From Verrucomicrobiaceae bacterium (lineage in GTDB: Bacteria > Verrucomicrobiota > Verrucomicrobiia > Verrucomicrobiales > Akkermansiaceae): a DNA stretch of 64,000 nucleotides. Position 1 is the stretch's first letter. Each line of letters starts with the position of its first letter. Of the stretch, positions 45,875 through 53,491 are shown in pieces. The translations under genes and the position numbers were made by a program. Under the pieces are notes generated by a model. It saw nothing but the letters and a program-made list of their open reading frames with translations. It was not told the origin of the DNA and did not search any database. The stretch covers positions 62,001-126,000 of the forward strand of contig JAIXQH010000025.1 in NCBI GenBank assembly GCA_027484055.1. The letters run 5' to 3'.

Positions 45875-46539
45875 GGGGCTGATGCAAAGTTTTGTTGGAA
45901 AATCCGGTGCGCGGCCAGCGCTGCTCCGAAACCGTTGTCGATGTTGACCACCGTGATCCCAGACGCGCACGAGTTGAGCATCCCGAGCAAGGCGGCCAGC
46001 CCCTCAAACGCCGCGCCGTAACCGACACTCGTCGGCACCGCGATGACCGGAGCCGCCACCAAACCGCCAACGACACTCGGCAAGGCCCCTTCCATGCCAG
46101 CGACTACAATCACCACTTGAGCCCTTCGGATTTCATCAATCCGGGCATGCAATCGATGAATCCCAGCCACGCCGATGTCATTAAAATGGAGCACCGGATG
46201 GCCGAGGAAAGTCAGTGTGGAAATCGCTTCCATCGCCACCGGTAGATCGGAAGTGCCCGCCGAGATGACGGCGACACTTCGCGTGCCGACTGTAGGAAAA
46301 CAGCCGAGCGAAATTGTCCGCCCCAGCACGTCATACGTCGCCCCGGGTAGGGCGGCGAGCACCTCATCCGCGCGCTCTGCTTGCAGCCGGGTGCCGAAGG
46401 CGTGGCCATTTGCCGCCGCTAGCCCACGCAGATTTTCTATCACCTGAACGGTCGTCTTACTCTGGCAATAGACGACTTCAGGGAAGCCCTGTCGTGCCAA
46501 GCGTTCAGGGTCGAGTGTGCTATGCGGCTCACGGTTCAT
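45871..46539 (-). CDS. larB: Nickel pincer cofactor biosynthesis protein LarB
   Basis: A 222-residue enzyme that carboxylates and hydrolyses nicotinic acid adenine dinucleotide to pyridinium-3,5-dicarboxylate mononucleotide, the first step of cofactor synthesis. The C-terminal two thirds is a PurE-like fold: VAVISAGTSDLPVAMEA, VIVVAGMEGALPSVVGGLVAAPVIAVPTSVGYG (read in parts) and NIDNGFGAALAA. The N-terminus has GFPEVVYCQSKT. It overlaps larE upstream and larC downstream with ATGA junctions, so the three are translationally coupled. Confidence 0.94.
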   Translation of the reverse strand: MNREPHSTLDPERLARQGFPEVVYCQSKTTVQVIENLRGLAAANGHAFGTRLQAERADEVLAALPGATYDVLGRTISLGCFPTVGTRSVAVISAGTSDLPVAMEAISTLTFLGHPVLHFNDIGVAGIHRLHARIDEIRRAQVVIVVAGMEGALPSVVGGLVAAPVIAVPTSVGYGAAFEGLAALLGMLNSCASGITVVNIDNGFGAALAAHRIFQQNFASAP

Positions 46540-47354
46540 GGTTTCTGGATCACTTCGTTCATGCTACCCGAGCGGAATCCATCGAGATCGAGCGAGACAT
46601 AGTGAAAGCCCACGGATTTCACCGCCGCGCTCACCTCCACTCGCAGTGCTAGCAGCTTCGCTAAATTTTCTGGCTCCACCTCGATCCGCGCCACCTCTCC
46701 ATGGTCGCGCACGCGGCATTGGCGGAAGCCTAGTGCTTTAAGCGCAGACTCTGCTTGGTCGATCCGGGTGAGTTTCTCCACCGTCACCGGCGAGCCATAT
46801 GGCACTCGCGACGAGAGACAGGCCGCCGCCGGTTTGTCCCAGACAGCCAAGCCCAGCTCACTCGCCCACGCCCGGATTTCCTGCTTGGTCATGCCTGCCT
46901 CCGCCAGTGGGCTGCGCACCCCGTGAAGAGTCGCCGCACGTCGGCCGGGGCGGAAATCGGCGGAATCATCCGCATTGGTCCCGTCTAACACCACCGCGAT
47001 TCCTTCCCGGTCCGCCAGCGACTTGAAGGTCCCATACGCGCTGTCCTTGCAGTGGAAACAGCGATCTAGCGCATTCGCCACATACGCGGGATTTTCGATT
47101 TCAGACGTCGCCACCTCGATGTGGCGGATACCCACCGCCTGCGCTGCCGCACGTGCATCCTCCAGTTCACCACTCGCCAAGCTCGGCGACACCGCCGTGG
47201 CCGCGCAGGCATTTTCACCCAGCACCTTCGCTGCGACCGCCGTCAGCAAGACGCTATCCACCCCACCCGAACACGCCACGAGCACCGTGCCACAGCTGCG
47301 GATGATTTCCTCGACGCAGGCCCGGCGTGCTTGAGTGCTAGCGTTTTGTTCCAT
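46536..47354 (-). CDS. larE: ATP-dependent sacrificial sulfur transferase LarE
   Basis: A 272-residue PP-loop enzyme that adenylates the LarB product and adds sulfur. The PP-loop is ACSGGVDSVLL (27-37). DRCFHCKDSAYG is the conserved mid-protein motif and LDGTNADD follows. Cys179 in KPAAACLSSRVPYG is at the position of the sacrificial Cys176 of Lactobacillus LarE, so this is the single-Cys type that would lose its own sulfur as dehydroalanine, not the three-Cys iron-sulfur type. Starts about 30 bases after the lactonase-like gene. Confidence 0.93.
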   Translation of the reverse strand: MEQNASTQARRACVEEIIRSCGTVLVACSGGVDSVLLTAVAAKVLGENACAATAVSPSLASGELEDARAAAQAVGIRHIEVATSEIENPAYVANALDRCFHCKDSAYGTFKSLADREGIAVVLDGTNADDSADFRPGRRAATLHGVRSPLAEAGMTKQEIRAWASELGLAVWDKPAAACLSSRVPYGSPVTVEKLTRIDQAESALKALGFRQCRVRDHGEVARIEVEPENLAKLLALRVEVSAAVKSVGFHYVSLDLDGFRSGSMNEVIQKP

Positions 47355-47384
47355 AAGTGATTCGTTCCCAGTTGCCGCACGACC

Positions 47385-48242
47385 TTACAGCAAAGTCCGC
47401 CGCCGCATGACACTTTTCACATAGGCCGCATAAATCCAGCGCACGCCAGCGGCATCGGTGACGAGACGCACATAATTCGCTCGCTGCGTCGTGGGATTCG
47501 GTAACAGCAGCGCCGTGCCATCGCTTGCTAAAATTTGCAAACCAAGCGCCGTCGCGACGAGGGCGCGTCCATCCTTGAGCGGCGTCATGCCATCGATGAG
47601 ACCCTTGCCATTTTCCGGCAGCTTGACCGTGAAGGCGGCACGCGCCGGGCCTAGATCCCCGTTGGCTAACAGAGGTAGTCCTCGCACGGTTGCCGCATTG
47701 AACTCTCCTACCCATAGTTCACGACCGCCTTGGCTCAGGGTGATGCCATTCGCATTCTGCACCTCTGCGACTTTGCGAGATTCTAACGTTTGTAAATCGA
47801 GCACATAGACCGAGTTCTTCGGTCCCCATGTCCAATACAGCCATTTCTCCCCGGCGATCACCAAGTCATTGCCAGGACTGGCGAGCGGAATCTCCGTGCG
47901 CTCACCCGTTTGAAGATTCCACATCAAAGCTCGCGGCTCAGACATGCAGACGGAAAACAAATTCCCACCCGGTCCCAGCGCCAAGCCATTCGCTCGGGCG
48001 GTCTTCGCGTCGAGCAGCTCTTCCTTGAGACCTGGCACGCACTTGAAGAGTTCATCATCCAGCACATCCGTCAGATAGATCGTGCCATCGCTCGTCGCGG
48101 CGATTCCCTCCACCACATGGTAGTTCTCCCCGACCACTTCCCACGCCGAGCCCTCCACAAACACTCCGGCTTCCGCAGGGTCTGCTGCCATCCCACGCGC
48201 CGTTAGGCACAGGCAAATCCCTAGTTGATTGATAAAACGCAT
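47385..48242 (-). CDS. Exported SMP-30/gluconolactonase-like beta-propeller protein
   Basis: A 285-residue protein with a signal peptide (MRFINQLGICLCLTARGMA) and a six-bladed propeller of the SMP-30/NHL type: VVEGIAATSDGTIYLTDV, NGLALGPGGNLFSVC, PGNDLVIAGEKWLYWTW, NANGITLSQGGRELWVGEF and LIDGMTPLKDGRALVAT. The Glu near the start and the Asn/Asp residues of the metal site (N-G-L/I, N-D-L) are present. The likely role is hydrolysis of sugar lactones in the periplasm. Its ATG lies one base after the stop of the aldo/keto reductase gene. Confidence 0.8.
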   Translation of the reverse strand: MRFINQLGICLCLTARGMAADPAEAGVFVEGSAWEVVGENYHVVEGIAATSDGTIYLTDVLDDELFKCVPGLKEELLDAKTARANGLALGPGGNLFSVCMSEPRALMWNLQTGERTEIPLASPGNDLVIAGEKWLYWTWGPKNSVYVLDLQTLESRKVAEVQNANGITLSQGGRELWVGEFNAATVRGLPLLANGDLGPARAAFTVKLPENGKGLIDGMTPLKDGRALVATALGLQILASDGTALLLPNPTTQRANYVRLVTDAAGVRWIYAAYVKSVMRRRTLL

Positions 48243-48243
48243 C

Positions 48244-49215
48244 TTATGATTTTTTGTTTTTATAATACTCCAAGCTCGGCCCGGAAATTTTCTCGACCGC
48301 AGCCAGCAAGTCCTTACGCCGCTCGTCATCCATCGATTGAAAATTCTCGAGGATCGCCGTATTCTCATCAACCTGCGCCACCGTCTCACAGCCACTGAGC
48401 ATGCAAGAAACCGGCAGCGAATACACATACTCGTGAAGATTCTTCGGCGTGATTACTCCGGGTGCCAATTCTTTCCCCCGCGCGAAAATTTTCCCGAACA
48501 CCATGCTCTTCATCGCCAGCAACGAGATTTTTTGCTCCTGCAGCTTCGGCAAGACATGAATGAGAAATGAGTCGTAATGCGGGTCCACTAAGTTCACCGG
48601 CATCAGACACGAGTCCATCTGATAGCCCTTCTCCTTACAAAAATCCAAAAAGTAGCAATGTGCCTCCTGACTGCTATGCCCCGTGAAGCCGATGTATCTG
48701 GCCTTTTTCTTCTCCCGCATTTCCAGAAACAGATCCACCACTCCATTCGCGATGCGCTCCTTCACATCTTCCACGCTCAGAAAAGCATGCATCTGCCAAA
48801 GATCCACATGATCGGTCTTTAGCCGCCCTAAGGAGTCTTCAAAATCCTGCCGCGCTTCCGTTGCCGTCGTCCGCACCGATTTCGTGGTGAGGAACACTTG
48901 GTCTCGATACTTCGGCGTCAAAAACTTTCCGTAAAACGTCTCTGAAAGACCATTCTGATACATCACCGCATTGTCGAAAAACCGCACCCCGCGCTCCAGT
49001 GCCCGCTCGATGAGCGCCTGCGCCACCTTTGCATCTTTCGCCACCCCCACGTGATGCCCACCCAGCCCAAAGGCGGTCACCTTCTCCCCATTTCGGCCAA
49101 AAACCCGCTGCGGCAGCACCTTGCCTAGATTATCCGACCCGCCACGCACCAGCACTGGGCTAAGAATCGCGGCAGCGCTGGCCGCACGGAGGAAATCACG
49201 TCGAGTGGTCATCAT
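48244..49215 (-). CDS. Tat-exported aldo/keto reductase
   Basis: A 323-residue protein with a twin-arginine signal (TTRRDFLRAASAAA) and an aldo/keto reductase barrel: VFGRNGEKVTAFGLGGHHVG, RGVRFFDNAVMYQNGLSE with the catalytic Asp and Tyr, VFLTTKSV, HVDLWQMHA and YIGFTGHSS. Tat export fits a protein that folds with its cofactor before transport. It begins the AKR-lactonase-larEBC run and so may act on the same hydroxy-acid or sugar substrates. The substrate is unknown. Confidence 0.88.
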   Translation of the reverse strand: MMTTRRDFLRAASAAAILSPVLVRGGSDNLGKVLPQRVFGRNGEKVTAFGLGGHHVGVAKDAKVAQALIERALERGVRFFDNAVMYQNGLSETFYGKFLTPKYRDQVFLTTKSVRTTATEARQDFEDSLGRLKTDHVDLWQMHAFLSVEDVKERIANGVVDLFLEMREKKKARYIGFTGHSSQEAHCYFLDFCKEKGYQMDSCLMPVNLVDPHYDSFLIHVLPKLQEQKISLLAMKSMVFGKIFARGKELAPGVITPKNLHEYVYSLPVSCMLSGCETVAQVDENTAILENFQSMDDERRKDLLAAVEKISGPSLEYYKNKKS

Positions 49216-49329
49216 ATAAAGGAGTTGGCGGGGATCATTTGAAATGCCTGCTGAGCAAAGGTCCAGACCTTACGGCCCATCACTCGGCAACCTTACTCCG
49301 AAATCCCGCCCCACCAGACTTCCAGGGCG

Positions 49330-49671
49330 TCAGCAACCCAGAAGCTCAATCCCTACCCCACATTCCAGCAACTCCCTGCGGAAATTCGTCGAATTCGCAA
49401 AGCCCAGCACCGACGCCACCTCACTCACGGCACGCCCCCCTTTGAGCAAATCCTGCGCCACCTGCATTCGCTCCCGCCGTAACCAATTCTTCGGCGACAA
49501 GCCCACATCCCGCACAAACACCTCATGCAGATACCTCCGACTGCAAGCCAATTCTAAGCACATCTCTGTCACCCGATACCCATGCCGCAACGCTAACTGA
49601 TTGAGGCACAAACACTCATCCCCCGAGGCAAACAGAACACACCATGACTCCGCAGATCTGATAACTCTCAT
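49330..49671 (-). CDS. AraC-type helix-turn-helix regulator, DNA-binding domain only
   Basis: A 113-residue protein made almost only of an AraC DNA-binding domain: CLELACSRRYLHEVFVRDVGLSPKNWLRRERMQVA (first helix-turn-helix, read in parts) and GRAVSEVASVLGFANSTNFRREL (second). The usual PxxYR end is missing; it stops after LLECGVGIELLGC. The ligand-binding domain of full AraC proteins is absent, so it is a short form or a remnant. It lies upstream of the aldo/keto reductase gene on the same strand and might control that operon. Confidence 0.72.
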   Translation of the reverse strand: MRVIRSAESWCVLFASGDECLCLNQLALRHGYRVTEMCLELACSRRYLHEVFVRDVGLSPKNWLRRERMQVAQDLLKGGRAVSEVASVLGFANSTNFRRELLECGVGIELLGC

Positions 49672-49938
49672 CTTGGCCCACCTCTAACGAAAACCACTCT
49701 CCAGAGCAAGCTAAAGAGCCGTAACATTTCGTCACCGAATGCTCAGAACAGCCAGCTTATCTAAGCAATATAAATAATCTATCATCACAAACAACACCTC
49801 CCATTTTGAATAGAATTCTTTCTTGAGATCCCGGAATTACTCTGTTGTTCTTCAACTGGATTGTAGCAGTTGAGCGAATCACTCACCTACCGCTTCCCCC
49901 TCATTTCCAGCCCCCCTCTCTCTTCACCCCCACGGATC

Positions 49939-50370
49939 ATGATCTCAAGCATACGCTCTATCTTTAGAGGTTCGTTTTCCGGCGAACCGGGGCCGACCCG
50001 CTTACTCAAAGTTCCAGACAAACGGAACCCTGGCCCATCGCAAGAAATCAATCGGACCAGCTTCATCGCAGACGTGGTCGGAACACCTCAGGCCCAGAAA
50101 TGTGATAATCTTGTCGTCTTCGTGCATGGCAACAATGTCACACAGGCCGATCCCATCAAACGCCACCGGACCATCCGCGCTGGTCTTGCCAAGGCAGGCT
50201 ACAGGGCAGATTTTCTCAGCTCCGACTGGCCTACCAAAGGCAACGCTACGAACTGCCTCGAAAACCGCAGCGAAGGCCGCCGAGTGGCCCTCCAACTCGT
50301 CGATGACTGCATCACCACCTTCGCCGCGCGAGTGAAGAAAGGCAGCCCCATCAATCTTTCCTATCCATGA
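49939..50370 (+). pseudogene. Truncated DUF900-like alpha/beta hydrolase
   Basis: About 143 residues. NLVVFVHGNNVTQADPIKRH, LAKAGYRADFLSSDWPTKG and NRSEGRRVALQLVDDCI are the N-terminal half of a DUF900-like hydrolase. The frame stops at KKGSPINLSYP, just where intact relatives continue into the strand and Ser nucleophile elbow (an INVxAHSMG-type segment). Thus the nucleophile, Asp and His are all missing. TTG at 49870 is an alternative start. The stop overlaps the next gene's start in an ATGA, suggesting that the truncation is old or that the short protein is still translated. Confidence 0.6.
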
Positions 50371-51200
50371 AAAAGATCGTCATTCTTCCCGTTCACGGGA
50401 TGGGCATTACCGAAATGAACTATGCCGAAGAACTGCGCGCCAACCTGAGTAAAAAGCTTGGACCAACACTTTGGCAGCAAGTTGCCTTTCAGCCGATTTT
50501 TTATCAGGACTTGATTCAGAATAATCAATACGCTGTGTGGAACGCCATGGATTCGAGTGCTAATGGCATCGAGTGGAAACGCCTTCGCCAATTCATGCTT
50601 TTCTCCTTTAGCGATGCGGCCACCCTAGAGCATCAGTCAGGCGAACCATCGAGCGCCTACGTTAAGGCTCAGGAACGGATCCGTGAGGTGATGCTCAACA
50701 TCCTCACCACCATCCCGGGAGTTACTAGCTCGACTCCGCTGGTGCTGCTCCCGCATTCCCTCGGTGCCCAAGTGCTCTCTAACTATATTTGGGACTCCTC
50801 GCGCGGCAAGGGTATCTGGACGCACAAGCCGCTAACGCTTCCTCAGGACGAAATCGACTTCCTGAAGTTCAAAACACTCCATCACATCGCCAGCGCGGGC
50901 TGCAATATCCCACTCTTCGTCGCCGGACTCCCCACCATCCGCCCCATCGACGAACCCCATCCCAAATTCACCTGGGACAACTACTACGATCCCGACGACG
51001 CCCTCGGCTGGCCCCTCAAACCCCTGAGCCCCGAATACGCCGCTCGAGTCCGCAAGGACATCCGCATGAACAGTGGCGGCTTCTTCACCTCCTGGACCCC
51101 CTTCAGTCATACCAGCTATTGGAAGGACAAGGATTTCCTCACGCCTGTGGCAAAAATGATCAGCTCCATCATGAAACAACATGAAATCTCACCACCGTAA
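50367..51200 (+). CDS. Alpha/beta hydrolase, function unknown
   Basis: A 277-residue protein without a signal peptide. VILPVHGMGITEMNY gives the first strand and oxyanion loop, and LVLLPHSLGAQVLSNYIWD the nucleophile elbow with Ser. The C-terminal half contains NYYDPDDALGWPLKPL, common in large hydrolases of this type, and HTSYWKDKDFL with a possible catalytic His. The substrate is not known. It is the first intact gene of a seven-gene plus-strand cassette ending at 55117. Confidence 0.75.
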   Translation: MKKIVILPVHGMGITEMNYAEELRANLSKKLGPTLWQQVAFQPIFYQDLIQNNQYAVWNAMDSSANGIEWKRLRQFMLFSFSDAATLEHQSGEPSSAYVKAQERIREVMLNILTTIPGVTSSTPLVLLPHSLGAQVLSNYIWDSSRGKGIWTHKPLTLPQDEIDFLKFKTLHHIASAGCNIPLFVAGLPTIRPIDEPHPKFTWDNYYDPDDALGWPLKPLSPEYAARVRKDIRMNSGGFFTSWTPFSHTSYWKDKDFLTPVAKMISSIMKQHEISPP

Positions 51201-51210
51201 TACAACCAAG

Positions 51211-52119
51211 ATGTCCCAGAAATCCATCCGATCCTTGATTCTCACAACGCTCATCGGCCTGCACGTAGCCTGCACACCGCTCGCGGAGGTAAAGGAATTT
51301 GGCGAAGCCACCAGGAATGTCAGCACTGTGACTGCGACCTGCTACACGACTTTCAATACGAGCCTAGTGGATGCCCGTCGGAACACCGCGATCATTAACA
51401 AGGAGCCAATTACTCCGGCTATTCTCAGGAGCCCCTTGGAAGACAGCTTCAGGTTACGGGTGCAGATGTTGAATGCTCTCGGCGGATATGCGGGCGCTCT
51501 TGAGGCGCTTGCCACCAAGGACACGAACGCCGAAATCAACAAGTCCGCGTCATCCTTTGCGTCCAACCTCAACAGCCTCTCCAAAACCTACGAGAAAAGC
51601 ACCTCTCGCTCCCTAGGCATCTCCTCGTCGGATATTAGCGTCCTCGCAACCGCCCTCAAAGTGGGAGCCAACGGTTACACCGAATACAAACGCAAAGAGG
51701 CCATCAGGAACATCGTAAAGGCGGTTGACCCATCCATTCGGAAGGTGTGTGACTATCTGCCCGGCGAGCTGCGGAAAACCGGAAATACGTTGGATGGATT
51801 CCTGCAGGCGGAAGTGAATGCGCACACCAACGCTCTGAATGCCAGTCTAAGCACCCTCCCCAGCGCCCAGGCCCTTGAGCAAGGCAAAAAACTACAGGAA
51901 CTGAGCCGCCGGCAGCAGGAAACCCTGCCGTTGTTCAATGCCGCGGCCAATGCCATCAAAAAGGTGGGGGAGACCCATGCAAAGCTCGTCGTCGCCGTCG
52001 ATACCAAGGAATTCACAACCGCCGAACTTTACTCCTCCCTAGGCGAGCTTGAGGTCTACACGAAGGAAGTGATTGAATTCTATGAGTCGACCAAGCCGTC
52101 GGCAGCTGCAGCCCAGTAA
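51211..52119 (+). CDS. Exported lipoprotein, mostly alpha-helical
   Basis: A 302-residue protein with a lipoprotein signal (IRSLILTTLIGLHVAC, lipobox Cys at about 21). The mature part is predicted almost entirely helical, with stretches such as ALGGYAGALEALATKD, LNSLSKTYEK, LSTLPSAQALEQGKKLQEL and LGELEVYTKEVIEFYE. No named domain was recognised. Related lipoproteins with LNALGGYAGALEAL-like helices are found as single genes in Gram-negative bacteria. It would sit in a membrane facing the periplasm. Start at 51211. Confidence 0.75.
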   Translation: MSQKSIRSLILTTLIGLHVACTPLAEVKEFGEATRNVSTVTATCYTTFNTSLVDARRNTAIINKEPITPAILRSPLEDSFRLRVQMLNALGGYAGALEALATKDTNAEINKSASSFASNLNSLSKTYEKSTSRSLGISSSDISVLATALKVGANGYTEYKRKEAIRNIVKAVDPSIRKVCDYLPGELRKTGNTLDGFLQAEVNAHTNALNASLSTLPSAQALEQGKKLQELSRRQQETLPLFNAAANAIKKVGETHAKLVVAVDTKEFTTAELYSSLGELEVYTKEVIEFYESTKPSAAAAQ

Positions 52120-52152
52120 CATGTCATCTGAACAACTAATCCAACCACATCC

Positions 52153-52500
52153 ATGCCATCTAACGCATACGAAGCCGAACCCAATATCCATCAGGCGATC
52201 CAAGAACTCGTCCAAAAACTGACCATCCTTGAATTCTCGACGATTCCGGAGGAGTCGAAGCGAATCAGGCAAATCATCGGACGCCTCAATGAGTTAAACT
52301 TGGATCTCCTGATCGTGGAAGTCACGGGGCATGACAGCGAAATTAAGGCCGCCACGAAGCTCTTCAATCAGGCGAAGAAATCCGCCGAAGAGGCCGTCCA
52401 GGATATTCAGAAGATCGCCGAGACAGTCGCCAAGATCGCCAAAGCCGTGGGGCTCATCGAGACGGCCATCACCAAAGTCGCACTGGTGGCCATCCCTTGA
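52153..52500 (+). CDS. Small helical/coiled-coil protein of unknown function
   Basis: A 115-residue protein, all helical by inspection: NIHQAIQELVQKLTILEF, ESKRIRQIIGRLNEL, then a long helix with KSAEEAVQDIQKIAETVAKI ending in a hydrophobic segment (GLIETAITKVALVAIP). No signal peptide and no named domain. The amphipathic end may associate with a membrane. It lies between the lipoprotein and amidase genes, 33 and 54 bases away. Confidence 0.65.
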   Translation: MPSNAYEAEPNIHQAIQELVQKLTILEFSTIPEESKRIRQIIGRLNELNLDLLIVEVTGHDSEIKAATKLFNQAKKSAEEAVQDIQKIAETVAKIAKAVGLIETAITKVALVAIP

Positions 52501-52554
52501 CGGCTTCATGTGATGATCCGAACCGGTATTTCAGTTCCCAAACATTAGAATCGT

Positions 52555-53400
52555 ATGGCATTCGAAAACGTAGGCAAGGTATGGACTCCCGCTTCGCTGG
52601 CGGAGTATCTCAAAGGACGGGCGAAACCGGCTTGGGTGAAGAGCATCACACTTCATCACACCGCCGAACCATCCTTGGCTCAGAGACTAAATGGACTCAC
52701 AATCCAGCATATCATCAACATCCGGGAATACTACAAAAAGCCCAAGTTGGTGAAGGGCGTGATGAAGCCTGGCTGGAAATCAGGTCCGCACCTTTTTATT
52801 GATGAAGACGAAATCTTCGGCATGTGTGACTTAGCGGTAAAGGGAGTGCATGCGGTGAGCTTCAACTCCAGTTCTCTCGGGATCGAAGTGCTTGGCTCTT
52901 ATGACGTCGGAGCCGAGGATCCCAAATCCGGTAGAGGTCTTCGCTGCTGGATGAACGCCGCAGCAGCCACCAAAGTTCTTTTGGACTGGTTGGGTCTCCA
53001 GAAGTCCGAGCACACCATCCTTTTCCACCGGGATGACCCGGAGACCAGTAAGACCTGCCCCGGCTCGGCGGTCACCAAAGACTGGTTTTTGAATTTGATC
53101 CCTGGATCTGTTCCTGACCCTGTCCACCAGCCCGCTCCTTTCGCAAAGCCGGATGTTGGGATGGCTTGGGATAAATGGCATTTCACCGGGGAAAAGTGGT
53201 GTGTGCCCATCCTGCCGTTTCTCTCCGCAAAAGGCGTGGAACCGGCGGACGTAGTTTCGAAACTGAAGGCCAAGGATGGCAAGTTCTACTATGGGAACGA
53301 ACTCATCCAAGGGGGATTCTATGTGGCTAAAGATAAAGACCCCAAGCCGGATGAAACCAGCTGGGCACCCGCTAGCGAGCTTATGGAAATCGCAACCTGA
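52555..53400 (+). CDS. N-acetylmuramoyl-L-alanine amidase/PGRP-like protein
   Basis: A 281-residue protein. Residues 30-185 form an amidase_2/PGRP domain with the zinc ligands His (SITLHHTAEP), His (ILFHRDDP) and Cys (TCPGSAV), and FNSSSLGIEVLG in the fold. It would cleave the bond between muramic acid and the peptide. No signal peptide is seen, so it must be exported by another route, act after lysis, or be delivered as an effector. The C-terminal part (about 200-281, WDKWHFTGEKWCVPILPF) is of unknown type. Part of the 50-55 kb cassette. Confidence 0.82.
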   Translation: MAFENVGKVWTPASLAEYLKGRAKPAWVKSITLHHTAEPSLAQRLNGLTIQHIINIREYYKKPKLVKGVMKPGWKSGPHLFIDEDEIFGMCDLAVKGVHAVSFNSSSLGIEVLGSYDVGAEDPKSGRGLRCWMNAAAATKVLLDWLGLQKSEHTILFHRDDPETSKTCPGSAVTKDWFLNLIPGSVPDPVHQPAPFAKPDVGMAWDKWHFTGEKWCVPILPFLSAKGVEPADVVSKLKAKDGKFYYGNELIQGGFYVAKDKDPKPDETSWAPASELMEIAT

Positions 53401-53491
53401 TGATCACACTCCATCGATAGATCATCCCGCGTAGAAAAATTTTCCACCACGATCCAATGTCTTCCTTCACAATATACAAAGACTTCACACC

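Noticed and set aside
44690-45970. Programmed frameshift in larC as in Lactobacillus
   Set aside because: Here larC is one continuous frame covering both halves.
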